Assembly: GCA_900319035.1 (NCBI GenBank)
Contig: ONMU01000017.1
Location: 1 to 47,333, forward strand
Reading direction: 5' to 3'
DNA length: 47,333 bases
Origin: an uncultured Bacteroidales bacterium
Lineage (GTDB): Bacteria > Bacteroidota > Bacteroidia > Bacteroidales > Paludibacteraceae
Shown: positions 31,996 to 42,900 of the stretch, piece by piece
Layout: each line of letters begins with the position of its first letter
Numbering within the stretch: the first letter of the stretch is position 1
Position numbers and translations under genes: made by a program
Notes under the pieces: model-generated
What the model saw: the letters and a program-made list of their open reading frames with translations, nothing else
The model's database searches: none
What the model was told of the DNA's origin: nothing

Positions 31996-32947
31996 AACTC
32001 TTTCTGTTGGCGAGTTTTTCTGCCAGCTTGCGGAGCTGTTCGGCGGCATCGTTCTGAGGCAACAGATTGAGTTGCGAGAGGGCAATGGAGGTGTGCTTCT
32101 CCATGATCTTTTCCACTTCGCTGCGTACGCCGAGACGGTTATAGAGGGCTGTGACAGCGGCTATCTTCTCTTCGTTGCGGTCATGAACAAGCAACCACTG
32201 TTGCAGTTCGGCTTTGGTTGCCGGGTCGGCTTTCTCCAAAGCAGTGAGGAGAAGGGCTGTTTTCTTGTTACAGCAGATGTCGCCGACGATAGCTTTGCCG
32301 AATGTCTTGGGGTCTCCATAGACATCGAGGATGTCATCTTGGATCTGGAACGCCAGACCGATATGAAGCCCGAACTGATAGAGCGCTTCCTGCTGCGCTT
32401 CGTTAGCTCCGGCGATGAAACCGCCGGTACGGAGTGCGTTGGCGAGCAGGACAGAGGTCTTGAGCTCGATCATCTTCATGTAGTCATCCAGACCCACATG
32501 GTCCCTATGCTCAAACTCCATATCGTACTGCTGTCCTTCGCAGATGCCGGTAGCCATTTCGTTGAACCAACGGAGTACTTGCGGCAGTTTGGATTCCGGT
32601 ACGCGGCTGAGCAGTTGGTACGCCTCAATGAGCATCTGGTCGCCGGAGAGGATAGCGGTGTTGTCATCCCATTTCACATGTACGGTGGGGCGTCCGCGAC
32701 GTACCTCGGCGCGGTCCATCACATCGTCGTGCAAGAGTGTGAAATTATGGAATACCTCCAGCGCCAAAGCGGCAGGCAGCACTTCTTCTTCGTTGCCGCC
32801 GAACATCCGGGCGCCGATGAGCGCTAACTGCGGACGCAGCCTTTTGCCGCCAGAAGCAAGAGTATAAGCGATGGGTTCGTATAGTCCCTTCGGCTCCTTC
32901 GTCCAGTTCAGCGATTCTATGGATTTGTTGATATCAACCATGATCAA
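31994..32947 (-). CDS. Polyprenyl synthetase (trans-isoprenyl diphosphate synthase)
   Basis: The 317-residue enzyme elongates allylic diphosphates with isopentenyl diphosphate. The first Asp-rich motif is LLHDDVMDRAEVRRG and the second is FQIQDDILDVYGDP, with GKRLRPQL near the start and the K-T pair ELKTSVLL. Chain length (geranyl, farnesyl, or octaprenyl for quinones) cannot be read off reliably. It lies between ddl and an unknown gene on the same strand. With the spacer tracts, its own promoter is not clear. Confidence 0.92.
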   Translation of the reverse strand: MIMVDINKSIESLNWTKEPKGLYEPIAYTLASGGKRLRPQLALIGARMFGGNEEEVLPAALALEVFHNFTLLHDDVMDRAEVRRGRPTVHVKWDDNTAILSGDQMLIEAYQLLSRVPESKLPQVLRWFNEMATGICEGQQYDMEFEHRDHVGLDDYMKMIELKTSVLLANALRTGGFIAGANEAQQEALYQFGLHIGLAFQIQDDILDVYGDPKTFGKAIVGDICCNKKTALLLTALEKADPATKAELQQWLLVHDRNEEKIAAVTALYNRLGVRSEVEKIMEKHTSIALSQLNLLPQNDAAEQLRKLAEKLANRKS

Positions 32948-32992
32948 TTTTTGTCCTTTGTCCTTATTCCTTACTCCTTATTCCTTTGAGAA
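32945..32992. repeat. CCTTATTC tandem tract between ddl and the synthetase gene
   Basis: Near-repeats of TTGTCC and CCTTATTCCTTACT fill the short spacer and extend into the last codons of ddl. Same class as the other spacer tracts. Confidence 0.65.
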
Positions 32993-33964
32993 CTTGTTCT
33001 CAATAATATCGGTCAGGACATCTTTGATGTCGAGTCCGGCAGCGCGAACCTGCTGCGGGATAAAACTGGTCGGGGTCATGCCCGGTGTGGTGTTGACCTC
33101 GAGGAGGTTGATCTGTGGGGTGTTGTCTTGTCCCTTGGTGATGATCCAATCCACGCGGATGATGCCGTTGGCGCCGATGATGTCGTAGAGACGGAGGGTC
33201 TCGGCTTGGATCTTATCGCGTACCTCATCGGGAATGCGGGCAGGGGTGATCTCGTCCACTTCGCCTTTGTACTTAGCGTTGTAGTCAAAGAACTCGTTGT
33301 GGGTCACTACCTCGGTAATGGGGAAAGCGACTGCTTTCTCTTTGGTCTTATAGACACCGCAGGTCACTTCCGTTCCCTGCATGAAAGACTCGCAGATGAC
33401 CTCATCGCCCTCTTGGAACGCACGTTCGATAGCGGGGTAGATGTCCTCAACGGTCTTCACTTTCGTGCAGCCGAAGGACGAACCGCCGATGTTCGATTTG
33501 ATGAAACAGGGCAGACCAAGCGTCTCGGCGATCTTCGGTGCGTTAGGCCATTTCTGACCGGCACGAAGCATCAGACTGTTGGCAATATGGAAACCGAAAT
33601 AAGAGAGATAGTGGTTGCAGGCATATTTATTGAACGTCAGCGCTGCCGCCAATACACCGCAGCACGAATAAGGCATACCGATCATATCGAGGTATCCCTG
33701 CAGAATGCCGTTCTCACCCGGCGTGCCGTGAATAGTGATATACGCGAAATCGAAGGTGTGTTTCACGCCCTCGCGCGTAAAAGAAAAGTCGTTTTTGTCA
33801 ATAGGGCAACCGTCCTCGGTGTGCCAATTCTTGCCGTCGAACACTACGATGGTGACATCATAGCGCTCTTTGTCCATAAAGGAATACAAACCTGCGGCGG
33901 AGCGTAACGAGACCTCATGCTCGCTGCTGTCTCCTCCTGCGATAATAGCTATGTTTCGTTTCAT
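32978..33964 (-). CDS. ddl: D-alanine--D-alanine ligase
   Basis: This ATP-grasp enzyme makes the D-Ala-D-Ala dipeptide for peptidoglycan. The start was placed at MKRNIAIIAGGDSSEHEVSL, because the upstream open frame crosses the promoter. Family motifs seen are GGDSSEHEVS, the HGTPGENG loop, the FIKSNIGGSSFG ATP-binding strand, and the final EVNTTPGMTPTSFIPQQ. The 328-residue length is normal. It has its own promoter at 34013-34020, making it the first gene of the run to the synthetase and the unknown gene. Confidence 0.96.
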   Translation of the reverse strand: MKRNIAIIAGGDSSEHEVSLRSAAGLYSFMDKERYDVTIVVFDGKNWHTEDGCPIDKNDFSFTREGVKHTFDFAYITIHGTPGENGILQGYLDMIGMPYSCCGVLAAALTFNKYACNHYLSYFGFHIANSLMLRAGQKWPNAPKIAETLGLPCFIKSNIGGSSFGCTKVKTVEDIYPAIERAFQEGDEVICESFMQGTEVTCGVYKTKEKAVAFPITEVVTHNEFFDYNAKYKGEVDEITPARIPDEVRDKIQAETLRLYDIIGANGIIRVDWIITKGQDNTPQINLLEVNTTPGMTPTSFIPQQVRAAGLDIKDVLTDIIENKFSKE

Positions 33965-34012
33965 TTTCAATTGTTGGTGGGGCTTTCCATAGCCCTCAGT
34001 TAAAATCGGCTG

Positions 34013-34020
34013 CAAAGTTA
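34013..34020 (-). promoter_or_regulatory. Promoter -7 box of ddl (TAACTTTG)
   Basis: Minus strand GTAACTTTGCAGCCG lies about 49 nt before the ddl start and fits TAnnTTTG. Confidence 0.75.
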
Positions 34021-34102
34021 CTAAAAAAAAATGACATACACAATAGTGTATGACACTTTTTCGCAAAATATTGCTTATTTTGTTGTTTTATGTGCGTTCT
34101 TT

Positions 34103-34846
34103 TTATTCAAATGACAAATATGGGGTGAGGCGGGAGAGGTCGGAAGGGGTGAGGTCGGGGAGGGAACGGAGATCGTCAATGGAATGAAGACGGATACGTT
34201 GGCGGCGGAGCGTGTAGATGGCTTTGGCTTGCTGGAAGCGTAAGTACGGGTGACGCTGCAAAGCGGCTGTAGAACAGCGGTTTACGTTGAGCGTTTGGAT
34301 AACTGAAGTGTCGGCTGTGAAATGATGCAGGAGGGTGTCAAGATGGTAGTCGGCGAAGGGTTCGTCGGTGAGTTGAAGAGGAGAGCAGAAACCCCCTAAT
34401 TGCTCTCGGTAACGGACGATCTGCAGGGCGGTGTAACGACCTATACCGCGCAGCAGTTGGAGCTCGGTGGTGTCACAATGGTTGAGGTCGAGAACGGTAT
34501 CTTTTTTGACGCGTTTGGTGAATCTCATGCCCACGGAGTCACGCCAAAGGGAGTCGGCGATGCGCATGGAGTCCCAGCGACGCTGCCGCTCTATTTTCCA
34601 TGCCTCATGGCGCAAGGAGTCCGCCATACGGAAGGAGTCGTAGCGTTGCTCGCGTTCTTCTCTCCATTGGACATAACGGAGAGAATCGGCAAGGCGGATT
34701 GAGTCTTTGCGTTCCGCCCAAGACTTCTTTTTCGGGGTCTCCGGGGCAGGAGGGGTAGAGGGATAGAGCGCCATGACGATCCAAGCGATGATGGCGATAC
34801 CGAACAGGATGAGCGCCCCTATGCGTTGTTCTTTGGCTAAAATCAT
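34103..34846 (-). CDS. Helix-hairpin-helix protein (ComEA-like), membrane-anchored
   Basis: The 247-residue protein has one N-terminal membrane helix (IGALILFGIAIIAWIVMAL). A charged coiled-coil-like stalk follows with near-repeats RLADSLRYVQWREEREQRYD and RMADSLRHEAWKIERQRRWD. Next come two helix-hairpin-helix units, DLNHCDTTELQLLRGIGRYT and NVNRCSTAALQRHPYLRF. HhH units bind DNA non-specifically, and ComEA-like proteins act in DNA uptake, so a DNA-handling role at the envelope is plausible. The window also contains a ComEC gene about 9 kb away. It overlaps xseA by 4 nt. Confidence 0.85.
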   Translation of the reverse strand: MILAKEQRIGALILFGIAIIAWIVMALYPSTPPAPETPKKKSWAERKDSIRLADSLRYVQWREEREQRYDSFRMADSLRHEAWKIERQRRWDSMRIADSLWRDSVGMRFTKRVKKDTVLDLNHCDTTELQLLRGIGRYTALQIVRYREQLGGFCSPLQLTDEPFADYHLDTLLHHFTADTSVIQTLNVNRCSTAALQRHPYLRFQQAKAIYTLRRQRIRLHSIDDLRSLPDLTPSDLSRLTPYLSFE

Positions 34847-35946
34847 AAGACAGCACTTAGTACATTTCCGTCGGCGAGATGCGTAGTGATCACATCGCCG
34901 GTTTGCAGGTCTTGGACAGAACGGATGATCTTTCCGTTTTTGGAGAGCAGACTGTAGCCCATACGATAGATGCGTTCGGGGTTGCAGGCTGCGAGGCGTT
35001 GTTCGAGCATCTCTATGCGGTGACGGCGGATGAGGATCTGCCGGTCAGCGGTGCGTCTAAGCCGCATGAGGAGGTCGTCCAAACGCGCTTTTTGGGCATC
35101 CATGCGGTGGATGAGAAACTCAGCTACGGCAGTGGGCGTTTTGAGGGCTTCGTGAGCCACCATATCGAGAATACTCACATCGCGCGTGTGCCCGATACCG
35201 GTTAGTATAGGGAGTTCGTACTGCGCGCAAACAGCACATAGGGTATAGTCGTCAAAACAACTGAGGTCGGAGACGGCGCCGCCGCCACGGATGATGACGA
35301 CTGAATCGTAAGTTTGAGGGTTTGAGTCCTTCGGACTTTGTTTGGAGGTTTGAAGGTTTGATATCTCTTCTAACGCGGCGATGATGGATTTGGCGGCGGA
35401 CTCGCCTTGCATCGTTGCAGCGAAGAGCTGCGTGTGGAACGGGTAACCGCTGTTGTCCAGCTGGTGTTTGAAATCTTCGTATCCGGCGGCGTTGGGAGAC
35501 GAGATGACGGCGATGCGACGGATGAGAGTAGGGAGAGGCAGGAGTTGTTGGGCTTCGAGCAGACCGTCCGCTTGCAGTTGAGCGATGGTTCTTTGCCGCT
35601 GACGGGCTATGTCGCCGAGCGTGTAAGAAGGATCGATACCGACGATAGAGAGGCTGATACCATAGACGGCGTGCCATTGGATCTCCACCTCTACGAGTAC
35701 TGACATGCCGACTTGCAGCCGTTGACCAGTCTCGGATTCGAAATACGCCATGAGCAGTTCTTTATTGCCCGCCCAGCAGGTAGCGCGCATCTTGGCCGTC
35801 TTTCCGTCCACGAGGTCGAGGTACATGTGTCCGCCTTTCTCGCTGAGGCTGTTCACTTCGGCTTTGACCCAATAAGAAGGCGCCAGACAGGAGTCCAACG
35901 CTTCGCCTATATGCGCACAGAGTTCAGTAAGGGTTAGTGTCTCCAT
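34843..35946 (-). CDS. xseA: Exonuclease VII large subunit XseA, with an in-frame repeat insert
   Basis: XseA degrades single-stranded DNA with XseB. The start METLTLTELCAHIGEAL fits the family; a longer open frame begins 18 nt upstream. The N-terminal OB-fold (YWVKAEVNSLSEKGGHMYLD) is followed by the catalytic core with VVIIRGGGAVSDLSCFDDY and GIGHTRDVSILD. Inside the core, ISNLQTSKQSPKDSNPQTYD is not family-like and derives from repeat-type DNA (35309-35364). The C-terminal coiled region is shorter than in many homologues. No xseB follows; the next gene encodes the HhH protein. Confidence 0.92.
   Translation of the reverse strand: METLTLTELCAHIGEALDSCLAPSYWVKAEVNSLSEKGGHMYLDLVDGKTAKMRATCWAGNKELLMAYFESETGQRLQVGMSVLVEVEIQWHAVYGISLSIVGIDPSYTLGDIARQRQRTIAQLQADGLLEAQQLLPLPTLIRRIAVISSPNAAGYEDFKHQLDNSGYPFHTQLFAATMQGESAAKSIIAALEEISNLQTSKQSPKDSNPQTYDSVVIIRGGGAVSDLSCFDDYTLCAVCAQYELPILTGIGHTRDVSILDMVAHEALKTPTAVAEFLIHRMDAQKARLDDLLMRLRRTADRQILIRRHRIEMLEQRLAACNPERIYRMGYSLLSKNGKIIRSVQDLQTGDVITTHLADGNVLSAVL
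35309..35364 (-). repeat. In-frame tract in xseA (CAAACCTTCAAAC type)
   Basis: Coding-strand units such as TCAAACCTTCAAACC and CTCAAACCCTCAAAC flank a small AGTCC-GAAG-GACT hairpin. They translate as SNLQTSKQSPKDSNPQT. The unit resembles the spacer tracts near 45.67 kb. Confidence 0.8.
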
Positions 35947-36995
35947 GGGTCGCAGAGGATACAACGTTCTTGCGGCTTGAAGCCGAAGAGCACGGTGAAA
36001 CGGATGCCGGTGAAGAGATTACGCATCCAGTAATGGGTAGCATCCTTGGTGGTGAAGACGTGTGCCGCCTGATAGGTCGGGAAGTCATAGAGCGTCTCTT
36101 CCGGAATGCCGTAGAAGGGCGCATTTCCGTCCGGGATAATATTGAGGATACCGAAATCCACAAAGGCAGCAAAACGCAGGCGGCAGTCAATCCGGTCACC
36201 GGGTCGCGTACGGTAGTTCTTGTTGGACTGCTGGGTGTTGTATTCGTATCCGCCTTCGACATGTGCCATGATGTCCATCTTGAGTTTGATGCGGTCACCT
36301 TTGCGCTCCAAGGGCACTTTCTTACGGAAACCATGGTTCGGCATCTCGTCCCATACACCCACGAAATCATAGTACTTGCCTGCGGTCGAACCTACCATCT
36401 TCAGTTTGGTCTCGCCCATGAAAGCATAGTTGAACTGCAGACCGGCAAGGAAATAACCGATGCCCACCGAGCCGAAGATATAATGTCCGACGTAGAGGGG
36501 TACTTGTGCGTAGAAATTCTGTGCCTCGTCTCGCCTTTCGGCAAAAGTGTGCCTGAGATCGAACTTGCGGCTGTTACCTCCCCATGTGTTGGTGAGTCCG
36601 TAGTGATAGATCGCAGTGTCGGCTATGTTGGTATAGACGCGTTGCCAAGCCACACCAACACCCGTTTGGATGATGAGTCCGCTGTACTGGTACTCGTAGA
36701 GCAGATGCAGTCCGGCAGCTCCACCTCCCGGGATATTGCGAACACCGGGCATGTTATTGATGAAAGCCGACCAGCTGCCTTCCGCCGATATGCCGATGAG
36801 ATGGTGTGAACCGGTGTAGAGGGAGGCATGGAGACCAAAGAGCGCATCGGTCTTGTTCTCCACGTCTTTGGTGGAGAAGCCGGAATGTTGCGACAGGCTA
36901 TACTCGCCCTTCTCGGAGGCGGAGAAACGTCTCTGAGACCACGCAGGTAGTGCGTATAACAACATTATCAGAACGATGTAGCGCAGGTTTCGCAT
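35934..36995 (-). CDS. Outer-membrane beta-barrel protein paired with the giant surface protein
   Basis: The 353-residue protein has a signal peptide (YIVLIMLLYALPAWSQ). A series of alternating-hydrophobicity strands follows (GLHASLYTGSHHLIGISAEG, NLFTGIRFTVLFGF) as in small outer-membrane barrels. Its start overlaps the 3' end of the giant gene by 28 nt, a coupling often seen between Bacteroidota surface adhesins and their PorP/SprF-like partners. The sequence does not clearly show the PorP family, so that label is inference. It ends CILCDPWRH, with two Cys close to the C-terminus, and overlaps the xseA start. Confidence 0.75.
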   Translation of the reverse strand: MRNLRYIVLIMLLYALPAWSQRRFSASEKGEYSLSQHSGFSTKDVENKTDALFGLHASLYTGSHHLIGISAEGSWSAFINNMPGVRNIPGGGAAGLHLLYEYQYSGLIIQTGVGVAWQRVYTNIADTAIYHYGLTNTWGGNSRKFDLRHTFAERRDEAQNFYAQVPLYVGHYIFGSVGIGYFLAGLQFNYAFMGETKLKMVGSTAGKYYDFVGVWDEMPNHGFRKKVPLERKGDRIKLKMDIMAHVEGGYEYNTQQSNKNYRTRPGDRIDCRLRFAAFVDFGILNIIPDGNAPFYGIPEETLYDFPTYQAAHVFTTKDATHYWMRNLFTGIRFTVLFGFKPQERCILCDPWRH

Positions 36996-39900
36996 ACGTG
37001 ACTTACCATAATTTTAATTGCTCTATAGGGTTCCTCCGGCGTGTCGTCCGACCATAGTTGAACGATATAAATGCCTTCAGTGGGAGGAATAGCTATCTCT
37101 GTTACATCTGCCCGGAAGACGCCTTCGGAGACGAAGTCTCCCTGTGAGTTAGTGACGCGGTACGTACCGTCATGACGGGAGAGGATGTTCGTTACCGGAT
37201 GACCGACGGGCACGCAGGACGGTGCTACATCGAGGTAACCCATAGTAGGCGTCTGTTTATTTCCGTCCGGATCCGCGATGATGGTGATCGGGCAAGAAGC
37301 GATCGACTCGTTCTCTCCCTGACGCGTGAGACGTACGTGGTACTGTGCACCGACGACGAGTCCGGTCGGGATATAGAGATACGGTTGTGTCTGACCTTCC
37401 AGTTTCGTGTCACCTTGGTACCATTGGTAACGAGTCCATGTATAACCGCCGTTGAGGTTCTCGTTGAGGAGGGCGATCATATCGCCGAAACGCTGTTCGG
37501 TTACCCATGACGGATAGTTCATCGTGGCGTCAAAATCAAGGGTCATGAGGCTGTCGCTGAGGCAGACACCATTGTCAAAGGCGATACGCGCTTGGTACTT
37601 ACCGGGTCTCGGATAACTCGTCTTCTCGGCGAAGTACGGCACATCGAGTACGAGCGAGGTCTCGCCCTGAGCGATCGGTATATCCTCTACGTCCTCAAAT
37701 CCGGCAGCGTGTGCGATGGAGTCATAGTAGAGACTGTACGAGATCGGACGGAAGTCGCCTTCGTAGGTATAATGGAGGGTATAGACGTTCGCTAAGCCGC
37801 TTTCGTCCACACAGATAGGCTCTATCTGGAGGTTGAAGCGAGTAGGCGGTACTTCGCGCAGCGTGAGGTAATAGAACGTGGTACAACCCCATTGATTCGG
37901 ACGCTGCGCGGTGTAGTTACCGGGTTCGGTGAGGATCTGTCCGAAGAGGTCGTACGACTCGCCTTTGCAGATCGTATCCGTCCAGATGGAGTCGAAATTC
38001 GGAGCGATGGTCAGATCCAGACGCAGCGTGGAGTCGCAGCCTCCGAGAGCCGTCGGGTACGTGCGGACAAACTCATAATGACGCGGTTCGGTCCATGTTC
38101 TTGCTTTGCGCAAGGTATCGTCAAAGACGATGTCCTCCCATTGATAGTGCTCTACGTCGGAGCAAAGGAACTCGGTGTGGGTACTATCGTACGAGATGTT
38201 GAAATGGACGTGCATGAAATAGGTCGAGTCACAGCCGTTGGCTGCGGCACCGAAGATGGTGTCGAAGACTTCCGCCTCGCCTTGGTAGTAATACTGGTTG
38301 TCATGCCAGAGAAGCGTGTCTGCCGAGCAATAGACAAACGCGGTGTCATAGAAATGCTGCGTCTGCTTGATATGGAGGTGCAGCGTGTGTACCGAGTCGC
38401 ATCCGCAGCCTGCGGTCTTGAGGCTGTCGTAGATGAGGAAATCTCCGGCTATGTCGGTCGGAATAAAGCTCAGTTTATGTCCCTTACCGTCCCGCAGGTT
38501 CTCGGTGTGCTCGATGTCCGAACCCGGTGAGAACCAGTGGAAATCATCGTATTGGCAGATGGTATCGTGCTCTATTAGCGCGGTGCTATAAACCGGCATG
38601 AATTGCAGGTTCAGATGGTAGATGTCGCCGCACATGGAGGTCGCATCTTTATAGACCGCTTCGACGTAATTGAGTCCGCCGGGTTGATAGTATATCTTCT
38701 GGAAATGCCAGTAGAGGGTGTCGTTCATACAGAGCACGGTGTCGTACTGCCAATATCCGGACGGCACTACCTGCAGATCCAGCACATAGACGGAGTCGAA
38801 AGTATGGGTACCGACAACATAGTTGACGGAGTCATAGACGTAACCGCTCTTGGATTGGTTGAGATAGGTATATTTACGCCAATCGTATCGTTTATTGGAG
38901 CAGACGGCAGTGTCAAACTCGAACCGGTATGAGGGGAAGACATAGACGTGGTCGTGTACGATTGAGTCGCAGCCGTTGGATGTGCGTAGCGTATCTATAA
39001 ATAGGTACTCGCGCATGTGACGGTCGGTAGCTTGGTCGTATTGAACGGGCGTGCCATCATCGTATTTGTGGAACTTATAGCCCGTTACGAGCGGCAGGGT
39101 GTGTTCGCCGTATTCCGTCTCGCCACCGAAGAACCAAGTGGAGTCATTGTCCGCAATCGAGTCATGCAGCTCGACGAAGCTGATCTCGCAAATATGGATA
39201 TCCACATAATGGGTACTATCACAACCAAACTGTGAGGGGTTCGTGACAGAGTCACGGTGGAAATCGCCCTCCTCGGGTTTGAGATAGACCACACGGTCGT
39301 ACTGCTGCTCCAGTTCGGCTTTGGTGACACCAGCTGCCTCGTAATCGAAGTCATAACCGACGAAGAGGGTCTGCGGCTGAGTGAAATGAACGAGCGTACC
39401 GTTCGAGGTCATGGATGCCGGGTCGGTCAGCTCAACGTACCGGTCGTTATAGGTCGGATGAATAGTGAGCGTGAGCACATGGACGCTATCACAGTGAACG
39501 GGCTTGACGGCACCGGTCTTGGGGTCGGTGTAGATGGTGTCGGTCTTCATGGAGTCGGTTACCAGAATGACACCATATTGGTCAGTCGGAATCTCATGTA
39601 CCTCTTGTCCGTCGATGTAAAGATGGTGAGGTATATAGGTCGTATTGCCTCCTCCTAAAGGCGGTGTCGGCATATGTCCTGCCCAGTTATAGACTTCGCC
39701 TTGGCAGACTTCATCGGCGTCTGTCTTGTCGTAGTTCGGGTACGCGGTCAGACGAAGCACGTAGATGGAGTCGTAGAGCATCGCGGTCTTGAGGCTGTCG
39801 TAGTAGAAACGCTCCTGATACGGTTCCGGCAGATCGGTGATATAGATGACGGTATCTTCGCCTGTGATAGGGCTGGTGATAGACCAGTTATACGTACCGC

Positions 39901-42900
39901 AGTTCGCACAGGTGACATCATAGATGGTGTCACGGAAGACCTTACCGATACGGATAGTGAGGGTGTTGACCGAGTCGCACTCGTGGGTACCGATGATGGC
40001 AGTCTTGAGTTCTTCGGTCTCGGTGTATAATCCGGCACAACGGATGACCTCTAAATCATCGGGGTTGTCAAAGACTGCCAACTCACCGGCATAGATACGG
40101 TTCGACCAGTGGATCGTATCCTCGCTGGACATCTGCCGCTCGGTGGGAATCAAATACGAGGGCAGGATGACGAGTGTGCGATGGATGATCGAGTCGCAAC
40201 CATGGACGGTATGCAGCGGGTCAACCAGTTCGAACGTACCGGCAGTACGGAGTGACTGCAGATGTTGGTCGTTCCAATGAGCATGATCGACACCCTCCCA
40301 TACGTAGTATGCTTCGCCTTCGAGTACCTGACAAACGGTATCGTTCACCTCGCGCTCATCGGGATAGATGGGATAGACGGTAACGTTATGAAGCACCATA
40401 CTGTCGCATTCGTGAATAGACTTGACGGTGTGGCGCAGCTCGTAGGACTGACCCGGTGTCCATGGGTGCTCGGGGGTATTGTACTCCTCACCGTAGAAGG
40501 TATAGATCTCATTGGCGCAGACGAAGGTATCTTTCTGCTCCGCTATATAGGTGGGGTAGAGATCAATATGCAGCGTGAAGACGGAGTCGCATTGGAGGCG
40601 CGACTTCAGTTCACGACGGGTGTCAATAGAGGTGGTGATGAGGCGGCTCTTACCGTCCTCGGGTATCGTACCGGTGTAGTTCTTGCCGTAGAAAAGGGTG
40701 TCCTGCCACGTTACAGCCCCGTTGTCGCACATCTCTTTCGACTCCTCGGTTAAGTACGGTTCGCCGACATACAAGACCAGTTCGCAGACGGAGTCGCAGT
40801 TACAGTCATGAGTCTTCATGGTGTCGGTACGATAGATCATACCCGGTCCGGTAATCGGAATAGGCTCCACTTTCGGATGTTTAGCCCATGTATAGGTCTG
40901 TTCGTCCAAACTCGGATCCCAGCAGATGGTGTCTATCGTCATCTGGTTCGTATAGACGGTATCGACGATGAAGGTGATCTCATCCACGAAGGAACACATG
41001 ACGATAGTATGCCCCTCATCGTCCGTACCCGTCACATCTACCTGCAAATCGCGCACATAATTGCCGCATTTCACGTCGGTGGCATCGAAGGTGATGTAGG
41101 CCCTTGTGTTGGTCTGACTGCGGTAGGTCACTTTCTTCCCTTGGCAGACATGCACCGTGTGGAACTGTCCCTCGTCGGATACAAACTGCAGTTTAAGGGT
41201 GTTGCGGACACTATCACAACCGTTCCTCGGACAGTCGGTACACTCTTTGTACTTGACAGTCTCGCGGAAGGAATAGACCTTGTCGTACTGCATGGTGTCT
41301 GCCCAGAACGAACGGATGATCCGGTCACTGCCTTTCTCTTTCCAATCAATCACATGATTCTCCGGTAGGAGCGATTTACACTGGTTGATGGTGTAGTTGT
41401 TGTTAACGACCCGTTTGACGTTGAGGTGCAACTCTAATACACTGTCACATCCATGGAACGACGGGCAGTGTCGGCTGAACGGCTCAAAGTCCGGCGAAGC
41501 GATACACTCTTTGGTCCAGAGGGTGTCACGCAGCACGGTATCGGCTTTCGGCCATGAGTTATTCCGGCTGTATTTCTGGAAGAACTCACCGTATCGGAGG
41601 GTTCTTAAACCGTCCTCGCAGACTACCGTGTCTTTATGGTCAAAATACCGCTGGCAGACGTACAACTCAATCGTGCTGAGCGAGTCGCAACCACCGGAAG
41701 AGATATAATGACGAGTGACGGACGTGTGTCCCAAGGGGTATTGGTAGAGACCTTTTGAAAGGTCGTTGGTCGTATCGTTGAAGATGGTTATCTGCATCTC
41801 GTAATGCACACCTTCTTCGGGTTCGCCGGAGATGTTAGCGCGGGGCACTTTCCAGACCGTATCGCGGAAGAAATGCACGGTGTCACCCATACAGATGGCA
41901 CGCCATGTGGTGTCGTTATACTGACGGAGCACACGGACAACGGTGTTGAATGTGTCTTTCTCCCATTTCTCCTCGGGTATGTCGCAGATGATCGGCGCAT
42001 GGTAGAGCACCGCGCGTACTTCGAAGTCCTCGAAAGGCTCGTTATTCTGCTCAATAGGCAGGAGGTGGAAGAGATGCGTCAACTCGGGTCTTGGTGTAGT
42101 GTCGGATTTCTGCTCGTAGGGCTCGAAATAACCGGTTCCTTGAATCGAACCCTCTATCTCCCAACGCACTTTCTCCCACGCCGCATAGGTCTTGATGGGG
42201 AAGGTGAGGGTAGTGCTGTCGCAGACGAAGATCGAGTCCAGATCATACGTACCGTCACTCTTGACCACGCGGTCGAGCAACCAACCGCCTTCGGTCGGAC
42301 TGATGTATTTGGATTTCCATTCCGAGGGACGAACGGTGTATTGGTGGTCGTTATCCAGCAGGAAAAGAGAGTCCTCTTTGGGCGTGAAATCATAGCCGAG
42401 AGTGTAGAGATAGGCTTGTCCGTCGCTGATACCGAAAGTATAACCGGTAAACGCTTTTTGCGGAGCCGTGACGGTGTGGGTGCCATCTGTTATCTCACAG
42501 GTGATCTGCGAATAAGCGCTATTGGCAGGGATTGCTTTCCAGCCTGTGGTAGGCGAACCGTCCATCTGGATGCCGGAGGTCATAGACGTCGGGGCAATCA
42601 GGTTGACCATATGCGTCAAGGTACCATCACCACCGTTGTACGTACTGAAGATCGTGGTGTCCGTCAGGTACTCCAGCGGCGGAATAATCGTCATAGACGG
42701 GTCACTCGGCGTACGGGTGTTACCGTCGTCGTCATACCATGTGTTGGCTCCCGCACTGGACGAATAGAGATAGACCTGTATCGGTTTATCCGCCGAAACG
42801 TAGTACGTGAAGTTCTGCGGATTGGGGTTGTTGGTACCTTGTACCATACGTTGCATATGGGTTTCACCGCTGTTCAAGGTCACGTTGGTCGGCGCGTTGT